In this document: positions 34,432-43,229 of the stretch, piece by piece
How positions within the stretch are numbered: position 1 is the first letter of the stretch
How the letters are laid out: each line of letters opens with the position of its first letter
Assembly: GCF_028994805.1 (NCBI RefSeq)
Contig: NZ_JAJQQP010000007.1
Coordinates: forward strand, 17,435 to 81,434
Length of the DNA stretch: 64,000 bases
Direction of reading: 5' to 3'
From: Promicromonospora iranensis
GTDB taxonomy: Bacteria > Actinomycetota > Actinomycetes > Actinomycetales > Cellulomonadaceae
Program-made: the position numbers and the translations under genes
The notes under the pieces: model-generated
Seen by the model: only the letters and a program-made list of their open reading frames with translations
Told to the model about the DNA's origin: nothing
Database searches by the model: none

Positions 34432-35472
34432 TCAGTGCGCGAAGGCACGGTCGACGGCGTCGAGCACGCGGTCCACGCTCGGCAGGTACTCGTGCTCGTG
34501 CTTCGCCACCGGGTACGGGGTGTGGAAGCCGCCCACGCGGAGCACGGGCGCCTCGAGAGCATAGAAGCACTCCTCCGTGACGCGGGCGGCGATCTCGGCG
34601 CCCGCGCCGAAGAACACCGGCGCCTCGTGGATGACCACGCAGCGGCCGGTCTTGCGCACGCTCGCCACCACCGCGGCGGTGTCGATCGGCGAGATGGCGC
34701 GCAGGTCGAGCACCTCGGCGGACCGGCCCTCCTCCGCGAGCGCTTCAGCGGTCTTGACCGCCGTCGTGACGGACGGCCCGTACGCGACGAGCGTGACGTC
34801 GGTGCCCTGGCGGATCACCTGGGCCGTGTTGAGCGTGTCCGTCCCGACCGGAGCCTCGAGGTCGACCGGGCCCTTGCCCCAGTAGCGGCTCTTGGGCTCG
34901 AAGAACAGCACGGGATCCGGGGAGGCGATGGCCTCCTGGATCATCGTGTAGGCGTCCTGCGGGCTGCTCGGCGAGACGACGCGCAGACCGGCGGTGTGCG
35001 CGAAGAGCGCCTCCGGGCTCTCGCCGTGGTGCTCCACGCCGCCGATGCCGCCGCCGTAGGGGATGCGGATCACGACGGGCATCTGCACCGCGCCGCGTGT
35101 GCGGTTGTGGATCTTCGACAGCTGCGTGGTGATCTGGTTGAACGCCGGGAAGACGAACCCGTCGAACTGGATCTCGCAGACCGGCCGGTAGCCGCGCATG
35201 GCCAGCCCGATGGCCGTGCCGACGATGCCGGACTCCGCCAGCGGCGTGTCCACCACCCGCTGCTCACCGAACTCCGCCTGCAGGCCGTCGGTCACGCGGA
35301 AGACGCCGCCCAGCGGGCCGATGTCCTCCCCCATGAGCATGACCTTGTCGTCGTGCCGCATCGCGGCGCGCAGGCCCTCGTTGATCGCCTTGCTGAACGA
35401 GAGCGTCCGGGTGCTCGACGCAGGCTCCGAGGCGCTGGCTGTGGTGTGCGTACGTTCCGCCATGGTTGTCAT
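34432..35472 (-). CDS. bkdB: 2-Oxoacid dehydrogenase E1 beta subunit
   Basis: The 346-residue protein matches E1 beta of branched-chain complexes: MLMGEDIGPLGGVFRVTDGL, VVDTPLAESGIVGTAIGLAM, FDGFVFPAFNQITTQLSKI and a conserved C-terminal VGGFHTPYP. It pairs with E1 alpha for ThDP-dependent decarboxylation. A 30-residue Thr/Ser/Ala-rich N-terminal extension precedes the fold. Its ATG overlaps the E1 alpha stop by four bases (ATGA), indicating translational coupling. Confidence 0.93.
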   Translation of the reverse strand: MTTMAERTHTTASASEPASSTRTLSFSKAINEGLRAAMRHDDKVMLMGEDIGPLGGVFRVTDGLQAEFGEQRVVDTPLAESGIVGTAIGLAMRGYRPVCEIQFDGFVFPAFNQITTQLSKIHNRTRGAVQMPVVIRIPYGGGIGGVEHHGESPEALFAHTAGLRVVSPSSPQDAYTMIQEAIASPDPVLFFEPKSRYWGKGPVDLEAPVGTDTLNTAQVIRQGTDVTLVAYGPSVTTAVKTAEALAEEGRSAEVLDLRAISPIDTAAVVASVRKTGRCVVIHEAPVFFGAGAEIAARVTEECFYALEAPVLRVGGFHTPYPVAKHEHEYLPSVDRVLDAVDRAFAH

Positions 35473-36638
35473 CGTGCGCCTCCCTGCGCTGAGTCCGCGA
35501 TCGCATACTGCGAGGCCGGCGGGTCGCCGGCTTCGTAGGCCTCGTACCAGGCTCGTTCTGCGGCGACGACGCCGTGCGGTGTCGCGTAGACGTCGTCGAA
35601 GGTGCTGGCGACCGCCGATCCGCCGTCGAGGGCGCGGACGCCGTCGCGCAGCTGTGCGCCCAGCTCGTCACCCTCTGCCTTGATCTCGGCGTCGAAGTCC
35701 GCGTCGAGCGCGCCCTCTGCCCGCAGCAGTGCGGCGAGACGGTCGATCGGGTCGCGCCGGCGCCACTGCTCCTCCTGCTCGGAGGTGCGGTAGCGGGTCG
35801 GGTCGTCCGACGTCGTGTGGGCGCCCATGCGGTACGTGAACGCCTCGATGAAGCTCGGGCCCTGGCCCGTCCGGGCCCGCTCGAGCGCCTCCTGCGTCGC
35901 GGCGTAGACGGCGAGCACGTCGTTGCCGTCGACCCGCAGGCTGGGCAGGCCGAACGCCTCGCCCCGCTTGTACAGCGGGATCTTCGTCTGCCGGGAGGTC
36001 GGCTCGGAGATGGCCCACTGGTTGTTCTGCAGGAAGAACACGACCGGTGCGTCGTTCACCGCGGCGTAGATCATCGCCTCGTTGACGTCGCCCTGCGAGG
36101 TGGCGCCGTCACCGAAGTAGGTGATCACCGCGGTGCCGTCGTTCTTGTCGTGCGGGGTGCCGTCACGCTGGACGCCCATGGCGTAGCCGGTGGCGTGCAG
36201 GGTGTGCGCGCCGATCACGATCGTGTACACGCTGGTGTTGTGCTCGGTCGGGTTCCACCCACCGTGGTCGGAACCACGGAAGAACCGCAGCCGGTCGACG
36301 GGGTCCAGGCCCCGGACGTGCAGCACACCGTGCTCCCGGTAGGACGGGAACACGTAGTCCTGCGGCCGCAGCGCGTGCGCGCTGCCGACCTGCGCGGCCT
36401 CCTGGCCACGAGCGGGTGCGAACAGGGCGAGCTCGCCCTGGCGCTGGAGCGAGGTCGCTTCGTCGTCGAAGCGACGCGTCAGGACCATGTCGCGGTACAT
36501 GCCGCGGAGGTCTTCCGCGGTCAGGGCAGCGGCTCGGTCGCGATACCCCTTGGTACCGCGCGTCGTGACGCGGTTCCCTTGGGGGTCGAGCAGCTGCAAC
36601 GTCGGGATCGCCTCGTTGGAGCCGTTGGTCGTAGTCAC
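35469..36638 (-). CDS. bkdA: 2-Oxoacid dehydrogenase E1 alpha subunit
   Basis: The 389-residue protein carries the ThDP motif GDGATSQGDVNEAMIYAAV...NN (about residues 180-212), the RRFDDEATSLQRQGEL N-terminal region and a regulatory-loop-like TSDDPTRYR segment. It decarboxylates branched-chain 2-oxoacids with E1 beta. GTG 36638 follows a strong AAGGAGGA. It is the first gene of the three-gene operon, and an array of CTACG-N4-CGTAG dyads lies 110-165 bp upstream. Confidence 0.93.
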   Translation of the reverse strand: MTTTNGSNEAIPTLQLLDPQGNRVTTRGTKGYRDRAAALTAEDLRGMYRDMVLTRRFDDEATSLQRQGELALFAPARGQEAAQVGSAHALRPQDYVFPSYREHGVLHVRGLDPVDRLRFFRGSDHGGWNPTEHNTSVYTIVIGAHTLHATGYAMGVQRDGTPHDKNDGTAVITYFGDGATSQGDVNEAMIYAAVNDAPVVFFLQNNQWAISEPTSRQTKIPLYKRGEAFGLPSLRVDGNDVLAVYAATQEALERARTGQGPSFIEAFTYRMGAHTTSDDPTRYRTSEQEEQWRRRDPIDRLAALLRAEGALDADFDAEIKAEGDELGAQLRDGVRALDGGSAVASTFDDVYATPHGVVAAERAWYEAYEAGDPPASQYAIADSAQGGAR

Positions 36639-36748
36639 GCTTCCTCCTTCAACTGCGGACGCGAGCGCCCGCTGTTGCGGAGACGCCCGGTCCGTTCCGG
36701 GGACCTTTCCATCCTGGCACGGGTCCAGCCGGAAATTTGGCCGATCCG

Positions 36749-36800
36749 CAACCTACGCTCTCGTAGCCTACGCAAGCGTAGGCTACGGCTCCGTAGGTTG
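36749..36800. promoter_or_regulatory. Triple CTACG-N4-CGTAG operator-like array
   Basis: Three inverted repeats CTACG-N4-CGTAG are centred near 36759, 36774 and 36789, exactly 15 bp apart, with spacers CTCT, CAAG and GCTC. The outer two are themselves mirror images, so CAACCTACG (36749-36757) pairs with CGTAGGTTG (36792-36800) and the whole 52 bp is one near-perfect palindrome. It sits between the divergent bkd operon and the esterase gene. Confidence 0.75.
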
Positions 36801-36941
36801 GTCTGCCGCGATGTCGCCCAATCTCCCGGGGGGCCGTTTGTCGGAATCCACCAAGCCGCGCGACGCAGTCTCGACGCACACCTGTCAGGACCCTCCGCGC
36901 GGCGCCTCCGTCTCGGCTGGCCCCAGGCCGATACTGAGCCG

Positions 36942-37940
36942 GTGTACCCGCCGTACGACAGCTGGTTCCCGGACGCGCCGATCGACGGCACCTACGGGCA
37001 CGACAAGGACGCCCTGCTCGCGATCGAGCCCGTCCCGCCGCCACCGGGCTTCGGCGACCTCTGGCGAGGCTGGTTCACGGCCTCCCGCGCGGTCCGTCCC
37101 GAGCCGCGCCTGACGGCGCTCGGCAGGCGGGACGGGCACGACCTCTACGAGCTCGAGCACACGGGTGCCGACGGGCTACGGCTGCGCGGCTGGCTCGCCC
37201 TGCCGTCCGACGGCGCGGCCCGGGTCGGCGTCGTGCACAGCCACGGGTACGGCGGCCGGGAGGCGCCCAGCTTCGACCGTGTGCCCGACGACGCCGCCGT
37301 CGTCTTCCCGGTGGCCCGCGGGCTCGGAGCACTCAACGCCGGGGTCGGGGCCCCGGACACGGCGGACGAGCACGTGCTGCACGGCATCGGCTCCGTGGAC
37401 ACCTACTCGCTGGGCCGGTGCGCCGTCGACCTGTGGCACGCGGCCGACGCCCTCGTGGAGGTTGCCGGCGACCTGCCCCTGTACTACGTGGGCGAGAGCT
37501 TCGGCGGCATCGGCGCGCTGGCAGTGCCGTGGGACCGGCGGTTCGTGGGCGCGACCCTGGTGGTGCCGAGCTTCGGGCAGTACGACGTGCGGCTCGACGT
37601 GGCGTGTGCGGGCAGCGGTGCGGCAGTGCGCCGGTACGTCGCCGAGCACCCGGAGGCCCGGGACGTGCTGCGCTACTTCGACACGTCGACGGCGGCCGCG
37701 TTCCTCCGCGTGCCCGTCCGCTGCGAGTGCGCCCTCTGGGACGCGTCGGTGCCCGCACCCGGGCAGTTCGCCGTGGCGAACGCGGTGGCGGCCGCGGCGC
37801 GGGCCGACCACCGGACCGGTGCCGAGCTGGAGCTGGAGGTGCTTCCGGCGGGGCACGCCGAGTACCCGGGCCAGGACGCCGACCAGGCCCGGGCCGCCGC
37901 CGCGACGCGGGCGCACATCGCACGCTGCCTGGCGCGCTGA
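36942..37940 (+). CDS. Acetylxylan esterase / cephalosporin deacetylase-like alpha/beta hydrolase (AXE1)
   Basis: The 332-residue protein matches the AXE1 family: an N-terminal PPYDSWFPDAPIDGTYGHDK region, VVHSHGYGGRE oxyanion turn, nucleophile Ser in YYVGESFGGIGAL, a late Asp region (ECALWDASVPAPG) and His in LPAGHAEYPG. It should deacetylate short-chain esters or acetylated sugars; there is no signal peptide. GTG 36942 has GATACT 6 nt upstream. It is divergent from the bkd operon across the operator array, so both may share a regulator. Confidence 0.85.
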   Translation: MYPPYDSWFPDAPIDGTYGHDKDALLAIEPVPPPPGFGDLWRGWFTASRAVRPEPRLTALGRRDGHDLYELEHTGADGLRLRGWLALPSDGAARVGVVHSHGYGGREAPSFDRVPDDAAVVFPVARGLGALNAGVGAPDTADEHVLHGIGSVDTYSLGRCAVDLWHAADALVEVAGDLPLYYVGESFGGIGALAVPWDRRFVGATLVVPSFGQYDVRLDVACAGSGAAVRRYVAEHPEARDVLRYFDTSTAAAFLRVPVRCECALWDASVPAPGQFAVANAVAAAARADHRTGAELELEVLPAGHAEYPGQDADQARAAAATRAHIARCLAR

Positions 37941-37983
37941 CAGCGCCCCGCTAGGCAGGGCGGGGTGGGGCGGGCCAGGCTTC

Positions 37984-38049
37984 GTGGTCGGTAGAAGGTC
38001 AGGTAGTCGGTCGCTCCGAATACCGATCACCTGACGTTCTGCCGACCAC
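37984..38049. terminator. 66-nt bidirectional hairpin
   Basis: Arms 37984-38004 and 38029-38049 pair over 21 bp with two mismatches, and inner TCGGT/ACCGA pair further. It separates the convergent esterase and aminotransferase genes and ends 2 nt before the latter's stop codon. Confidence 0.8.
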
Positions 38050-38051
38050 CG

Positions 38052-39146
38052 TCAGCGTTGGCGCCAGCCCGCGGCGACCGCCAGGAAGGCGTCGTTCGCC
38101 TCCGGGTCGCCGATGCTCACGCGGATCCCGTGGCCGGCGAACGGGCGCACCAGGACCCCGGCGTCCTTCGCCTCGGCGGCGCGCTCCATGGTCGCCTCGC
38201 CCAGGTCGAACCACACGAAGTTCGCGTGCGTCTCGGGTAGCACCCAGCCCTGACCGCGCAGGCTCTCCACGACGCGAGCGCGCTCGCCGACCAGCGCCTC
38301 GACGTGCTCCGTCAGCTGGCCCTGCGCCTCCGGCTCCAGCGTCGTCAGCGCGGCGGCCTGGGCGACGAGCGAGACGCCGAACGGTGTGGACACGGAACGG
38401 ATCCCGGCGACGAGGCGCGGCTCGCCGATCGCGTAGCCGATGCGGAGCCCGGCCAGGCCGTGCGCCTTGGACAGGGTGCGCAGCAGCAGCACGTTCGAGT
38501 GGCGCCGGAACACGTCGAGGCCGACCGGCGCCTCCGGGTCCCGCACGAACTCGAGGTACGCCTCGTCCAGCACGACGAGCACGTTCTTCGGCACCTCCGC
38601 CAGGAACGTCTCCAGCTCGCCCGCGTGCACGGCCGGGCCGGTCGGGTTGTTGGGCGTGCAGACCAGCACCACGCGAGTGCGCGGCGTGACCGCGGCAGCC
38701 ATCGCCGGCAGGTCGAGCCGCCCGGTGCCGTCCTCGAGCGGCACGGTCACGACGCTGCCGCCGGACACCGCCGCCGCGATGGGGTAGGCCTCGAACGAGC
38801 GCCACGGGAACACGATCTCGTCCCCGTGGTCCACGACGGCGTTCAGCACGTGCGACAGGAGCGCCACCGACCCGTTGCCGACCACGACGTTCTCGGCCGC
38901 GACACCGCTGTGTGCCGCGAGCGCGCCGACGAGCTCGTCGGCGTAGATGTCGGGATACCGGTTGACCTCGGCCGCTGCACGCGTGATGGCGGCCTGGACG
39001 GACGGCAGCGGCGCGTACGGGTTCTCGTTCGACGAGAGCTTCCATGCCGGGGCGCTCGACCCGGCGCGCGCACCGGGAACGTAGGCGGGCAGGGCCGACA
39101 CGGCAGGCCGGAGCGGTACTGATGCTTCATCCACGGGGGTCAGCAT
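38052..39146 (-). CDS. hisC: Histidinol-phosphate / aromatic aminotransferase
   Basis: The 364-residue PLP enzyme has the fold type I aminotransferase features of HisC: KLSSNENPYAPLP, VVGNGSVALLSHVL, CTPNNPTGP, DEAYLEF, and the PLP lysine in LRTLSKAHGLAGLRIGY, with a C-terminal RVSIGDPEAN. Its position outside a his operon and its SSNENPY start suit the second actinobacterial copy often assigned to aromatic amino acid transamination (Pat). It starts at ATG 39146, only 14 nt from the divergent gene. Confidence 0.88.
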   Translation of the reverse strand: MLTPVDEASVPLRPAVSALPAYVPGARAGSSAPAWKLSSNENPYAPLPSVQAAITRAAAEVNRYPDIYADELVGALAAHSGVAAENVVVGNGSVALLSHVLNAVVDHGDEIVFPWRSFEAYPIAAAVSGGSVVTVPLEDGTGRLDLPAMAAAVTPRTRVVLVCTPNNPTGPAVHAGELETFLAEVPKNVLVVLDEAYLEFVRDPEAPVGLDVFRRHSNVLLLRTLSKAHGLAGLRIGYAIGEPRLVAGIRSVSTPFGVSLVAQAAALTTLEPEAQGQLTEHVEALVGERARVVESLRGQGWVLPETHANFVWFDLGEATMERAAEAKDAGVLVRPFAGHGIRVSIGDPEANDAFLAVAAGWRQR

Positions 39147-39160
39147 GCCACGATGACCAG

Positions 39161-39568
39161 ATGAAGCTCGTGGCGCGCATCCTCATCACCGCACTCGCAA
39201 TAGGGCTGTCGGCCCTGATCCTCGGCTCCCACATGAACATCGTCAGCAACGACACCACGCTCGGCGCGATCCTCGCCACCGTGGTGGTGGCGGTGGTCTA
39301 CGGCCTGGTCCACATGGTCGTGAAGCCGATCGTCCAGCTCATCTCCCTCCCGCTCTACATCCTCACGCTCGGCCTGGTGTCGTTCCTGATCAACGCGCTC
39401 ATGCTGTGGATCACGACGCTCATCACCAACCAGACGTGGTTCTCCGACACGCCCAACTGGGGCCTCGAGGTGAACGGCGGCTTCTGGTGGTTCGTGCTCG
39501 CGGCGCTGGTGATCTCGGTGGTGCAGACGATCCTGCTGGCAGTCCTGCCCAACAAGGTCACCGACTGA
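39161..39568 (+). CDS. Small four-helix membrane protein, phage holin family 4 / YvlD-like
   Basis: The 135-residue protein has four hydrophobic helices (about 2-22, 29-48, 57-83, 106-130) with the family's KPIVQLISLPLYILTLGL and FLINALMLW motifs. Despite the holin name this family is mainly chromosomal and of unknown function. ATG 39161 is preceded by CACGAT with a 6-nt gap; no ribosome binding site. The promoter must overlap the first codons of the divergent aminotransferase gene. The 3' end overlaps the convergent hydrolase by 11 nt. Confidence 0.85.
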   Translation: MKLVARILITALAIGLSALILGSHMNIVSNDTTLGAILATVVVAVVYGLVHMVVKPIVQLISLPLYILTLGLVSFLINALMLWITTLITNQTWFSDTPNWGLEVNGGFWWFVLAALVISVVQTILLAVLPNKVTD

Positions 39569-41111
39569 CGCGCTCGAACCGGTAGTACCGGGTCTCCGCC
39601 GCCGCACCACCCAGGCGCGGGCCGATCCGGTCCGCCACCTCGGTGACCCGGGGATCGCCGAGCCCGACCGCGAGGTCGAGCGTTCGGACGTGCGTGGTGA
39701 TCGAGTGCGCCTGCACCACGTCGCCGGACGCCGTCCGGTCGCCGGGGTCGGTCGAGTCCCGCAACGACCGGACCACCGTGACACGGTCGCGGGTGCGGGG
39801 ATTCTCCGCGGCGGAGCGCCCGTCCGTGTTCGAGACCAGCTCCTCCGGGGTCTCCAGGTGCAGCGCGGGGACGCCGGGCGGTGCCGCCAGCAGACCCGTG
39901 GGCGAGCCGGCGGTGACGAGGCCTCCGACCCGGTAGCGCTCGGCGAAGCCCGCTCGTGAGGCGAGCGCCACGGCCGCGATCCCGCCCAGGCTGTGTCCCA
40001 CGAGGGTCACCGGCTCGTCCGGCCCGACGCCGGAGTCGACGAGCGCACGCTCGACGGCCGCGGTGGCACCGTCGGCCTGGCCCGCCATGAGCTCCACGTC
40101 GGTCCGCCCGTCCCAGGGATGGGCCGCCGGCAGTGCCGACTGGGTTCCGGGGATCAGCACGGTCCAGGACACCTGGCCGCCCTCCCCCACCACCTTCTGC
40201 ACCGCCACCGTTGCCGCGGGGGCGCCGCCTGTGGCCGGGTAGAGGTCGTCGATCCTGCTCAGCGCCTCCTGGACCGACGACGCGCCGTGGCCGGACCAGG
40301 CAGGAAGCCCGCCGCTCGCGAAGTCGCCGGGGCCGAGGCGCACGACCCGGAGCCCGTCGTCGTCGTTCCCGAGAACGGGTGCCTCGCGGGCCACGTGCGC
40401 AAGGACCGCGGCTCCTCCGGCCACCCCTGAGCGCCCCTCGGCGCGCCCGGCCTGGGCCAGGCCCACGCCGCCGCCCGCACCGGCGAACACCTCGTCGGAG
40501 AACGGCCCGACTCCGCGCGTCGCACCCGACGCGGCCCAGCCCGCCACTGCCCCGGAGGCGCCGCTGGTGAGGGTCCCCCCGACCAGGCGCCCGCCGATCT
40601 CGGCGCCGCCCACGACCCCGACACCCACGAGACCCGCCCAGCCCAGGCTGCCCAGCGCCGCCCCCGTACCGAAGGCCCCGGCCGTGATCAGGGCGCCGAC
40701 CGCCCGCTCCGCCGTCGACTCCGCCTCCTCGTACAGGCCGGCTGCCCGGAGCAGGCGCCAGCCGAGGAGGTCGCACAGGTCGGCACGTGCGACGAGGGAT
40801 CGCGCCGCCTCGTGCGCCGCCGCCTCCAGCGCCCGGACGGCCGGGCCCAGCGGGGCCACGCCGCCCAGGCCGCCGTCGAGCCAGGGCACGCCGGGGGACG
40901 TTCCGAGGAGCCCTGGCACGACGATGCTCCCGCTCGCCGCCAGGCACTGCGCCGCGGCGGCCCGCAGCTCGTCGGCGGCACCCGCCACCCGGGCGGCCGC
41001 TCGGCGCACCGAGTCCGACTCGACGCTGGTGGCGCCCCCTCCCCCATAGATCACGACGGTGTCCGACGGCGCGCGCGGACCAGCGGGCTGTGCGGGCCAG
41101 GGCATCATCAT
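39558..41111 (-). CDS. Alpha/beta hydrolase with WXG100-like N-terminal helices
   Basis: The 517-residue protein begins with an amphipathic helical region (SDSVRRAAARVAGAADELRAAAAQ, about 30-110), followed by a Gly/Ala-rich segment (about 130-230) and a C-terminal lipase-like domain with GXSXG in LVGHSLGGIAAVAL (about residue 360) and a late His (HSITTHV). The layout resembles type VII-associated lipases of actinobacteria, in which a helical secretion module is joined to a hydrolase. It starts at ATG 41111 (two further ATGs follow at once), overlapping the small upstream gene by ATGA. Confidence 0.75.
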   Translation of the reverse strand: MMMPWPAQPAGPRAPSDTVVIYGGGGATSVESDSVRRAAARVAGAADELRAAAAQCLAASGSIVVPGLLGTSPGVPWLDGGLGGVAPLGPAVRALEAAAHEAARSLVARADLCDLLGWRLLRAAGLYEEAESTAERAVGALITAGAFGTGAALGSLGWAGLVGVGVVGGAEIGGRLVGGTLTSGASGAVAGWAASGATRGVGPFSDEVFAGAGGGVGLAQAGRAEGRSGVAGGAAVLAHVAREAPVLGNDDDGLRVVRLGPGDFASGGLPAWSGHGASSVQEALSRIDDLYPATGGAPAATVAVQKVVGEGGQVSWTVLIPGTQSALPAAHPWDGRTDVELMAGQADGATAAVERALVDSGVGPDEPVTLVGHSLGGIAAVALASRAGFAERYRVGGLVTAGSPTGLLAAPPGVPALHLETPEELVSNTDGRSAAENPRTRDRVTVVRSLRDSTDPGDRTASGDVVQAHSITTHVRTLDLAVGLGDPRVTEVADRIGPRLGGAAAETRYYRFERVSR

Positions 41112-41362
41112 CCGAGCCCGCCCGCGGCGCGGAGGGCCTCTGCCCGCTGTACCACGTCCTTCAGCAGCAGGAGGTCGCGCGCGACGGCGAGCGCCGCCTC
41201 GGCCACCTCTGCCCGGTACAGCTCCGCAGCAGGTGCCTCCCACTCCACCTCGACGGCGGCCCGCAGCTGCTCGATCCCCCGGACCACCAGCTCCAGGGCC
41301 GCCGCGAGCGCCGTCGTCGGCTCCCCTGGTCCGGGTACGGGCGCCCCGCACGCACGCGTCAT
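41108..41362 (-). CDS. Small WXG100-like helical protein
   Basis: The 84-residue protein is two helices with a turn: ALAAALELVVRGIEQLRAAVEV, then WEAPAAELYRAEVAEAALAVARD. A Trp at the turn followed by small residues resembles WXG100 partners (the exact WxG is WEA here). It starts with ATG behind GAGGAAG and is translationally coupled to the hydrolase gene. A joint function with the hydrolase, such as a secretion partner, is inferred; no ESX genes are in the window. Confidence 0.65.
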   Translation of the reverse strand: MTRACGAPVPGPGEPTTALAAALELVVRGIEQLRAAVEVEWEAPAAELYRAEVAEAALAVARDLLLLKDVVQRAEALRAAGGLG

Positions 41363-41588
41363 CGTCTCTTCCTCGCCGCTCGTCCTGCTGTGCCCATCCG
41401 CCGGCTCCCCTCTGCTGTCTCCTGGTGACCACGACGCTAGGTGCGGTCCGGGCGTCGGCGTCGGCCGGTGGGGTTCGACTGTGCACAGCGCCCCGAAACG
41501 GCCGGCTGTGGTCGGGCTCCCGCGGCGCGGCGCCGTCCTGCGGGTCTGTGCGGGTCTCCCGCGGAACTCCCGTGGGAGAATGGAGGAC

Positions 41589-43076
41589 GTGCCTGAGACG
41601 ACCGCGCCTGCCGCCAGCCCTGCCCGCCCTGCCACCCGCGTCACTCTCGCGGAGGTGAGCCCGGCCATCGCGCTCGGACCGCTCGACGGCCGGTACCGCA
41701 AGGCCGTCGCCCCGCTCGTGGACCACCTGAGCGAGGCCGCGCTGAACCGCGAGCGCATCCACGTCGAGGTGGAGTGGCTCATCACGCTGTGCAACGGCGC
41801 GCCTGGCGTCGAGGCGCCCGTGGTCCCGGGTGCGCCGACGCTGTCCTCGCAGGAGATCGACTACCTCCGCGCGATCCCCGCGACGTTCGGCGCGGACGAG
41901 ATCGCCGAGCTGGCCGAGATCGAGCGCGAGACCGTGCACGACGTCAAGGCTGTCGAGTACTTCATCAAGCGGCGCATCGCCGCCGCTCCGGAGGCGTTGG
42001 GCTCGACCAGCCTCCCGGCCGCCAGCGAGCTGGTGCACTTCGCGTGCACGAGCGAGGACATCAACAACCTCTCGTACGCGCTGATGGTGCGGGGCGCGGT
42101 CCGCGATGCCTGGCTCCCGGCCGCGAACGCCGTCGTCGACCAGCTGGCGGGCATGGCGCGCGAGCACGCCGCGGTGCCCCTGCTGAGCCGCACGCACGGG
42201 CAGCCGGCGACGCCGACCACGCTGGGCAAGGAGCTCGCCGTGCTGGCGCACCGCCTGCGCCGTCAGCTCCGCCGCATCGAGGGCGCCGAGTTCCTGGGCA
42301 AGCTGAACGGCGCCACCGGCACCTACGGGGCGCACACCGTCGCCGTCCCGGCCGCCGACTGGCCCGCGGTGTCGAAGGCGTTCGTCGAGGGTCTCGGGCT
42401 GGACTGGAACCCGCTGACCACGCAGATCGAGTCGCACGACTGGCAGGCGGAGGTCTACGCCGACGTCGCCCGCTTCAACCGGATCCTGCACAACCTCGCC
42501 ACCGACGTGTGGACGTACATCTCGCTCGGGTTCTTCACGCAGATCCCGGTCGCGGGCGCCACGGGCTCGTCCACGATGCCGCACAAGGTGAACCCGATCC
42601 GGTTCGAGAACGCCGAGGCCAACCTCGAGATCTCGTGCTCGCTCCTGGACACCCTCTCGGCCACGCTCGTGACGAGCCGTCTGCAGCGTGACCTCACCGA
42701 CTCGACGACGCAGCGGAACATCGGTCCCGCGTTCGGGCACAGCTTGCTCGCCATCGACAACGTGGCACGGGGTCTGGACCGGCTCGCCGTCAACGAGACG
42801 CTGCTGCGTGAGGACCTCGACGCCAACTGGGAGGTGCTGGGCGAGCCCGTCCAGTCGGCGATGCGCGCGGCGTCCGTCGCGGGCGTGCCCGGCATGGAGA
42901 ACCCGTACGAGCGCCTCAAGGACCTCACGCGCGGCCAGCGGGTGGACGGCGCGCGCATGCGCGAGTTCGTGGCAGGCCTCGGTCTGCCCGACGACGTCGC
43001 CGCCCGCCTCGCCGCGCTGACCCCCGCCACGTACACGGGGCTGGCCGAGCAGCTGGTGAAGGACTACCTGGACTGA
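41589..43076 (+). CDS. purB: Adenylosuccinate lyase
   Basis: The 495-residue enzyme matches PurB: LGPLDGRYRKAV at the N-terminus, HFACTSEDINNLSYAL, SRTHGQPATPTTLGKE, and the fumarase/aspartase signature GSSTMPHKVNPI. It cleaves adenylosuccinate and SAICAR in purine synthesis, as a tetramer. GTG 41589 has GAGAAT 7 nt upstream; ATG 41580 in the same frame is the alternative. The last codons are part of a 55-bp direct repeat. It is divergent from the WXG-like/hydrolase pair. Confidence 0.96.
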   Translation: MPETTAPAASPARPATRVTLAEVSPAIALGPLDGRYRKAVAPLVDHLSEAALNRERIHVEVEWLITLCNGAPGVEAPVVPGAPTLSSQEIDYLRAIPATFGADEIAELAEIERETVHDVKAVEYFIKRRIAAAPEALGSTSLPAASELVHFACTSEDINNLSYALMVRGAVRDAWLPAANAVVDQLAGMAREHAAVPLLSRTHGQPATPTTLGKELAVLAHRLRRQLRRIEGAEFLGKLNGATGTYGAHTVAVPAADWPAVSKAFVEGLGLDWNPLTTQIESHDWQAEVYADVARFNRILHNLATDVWTYISLGFFTQIPVAGATGSSTMPHKVNPIRFENAEANLEISCSLLDTLSATLVTSRLQRDLTDSTTQRNIGPAFGHSLLAIDNVARGLDRLAVNETLLREDLDANWEVLGEPVQSAMRAASVAGVPGMENPYERLKDLTRGQRVDGARMREFVAGLGLPDDVAARLAALTPATYTGLAEQLVKDYLD

Positions 43077-43211
43077 GGCGGAGGTGCAGCGCAGGGTGGG
43101 GGCCGAGGAACGAGGCACCCGCCCGGAGCGGAACCGCAGTCTCAGGCCACACAGGTCTGGACTGAGGCGGAGGTGCAGCGCAGGGTGGGGGCCGAGGAAC
43201 GAGGCACCCGC
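43068..43211. repeat. 55-bp perfect direct repeat at the purB 3' end
   Basis: 43068-43122 is repeated exactly at 43157-43211 (period 89). The first copy includes the last two codons and the stop of purB. Each copy can fold a GGGTG/CACCC stem. The second copy ends about 20 nt before the abgT-like stop codon. Confidence 0.95.
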
Positions 43212-43229
43212 GACCCGGCCGCTGTCCTG

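Noticed and set aside
39161..39568. Prophage marker (holin family name)
   Set aside because: This holin-4/YvlD type is common in chromosomes and no other phage genes are present.
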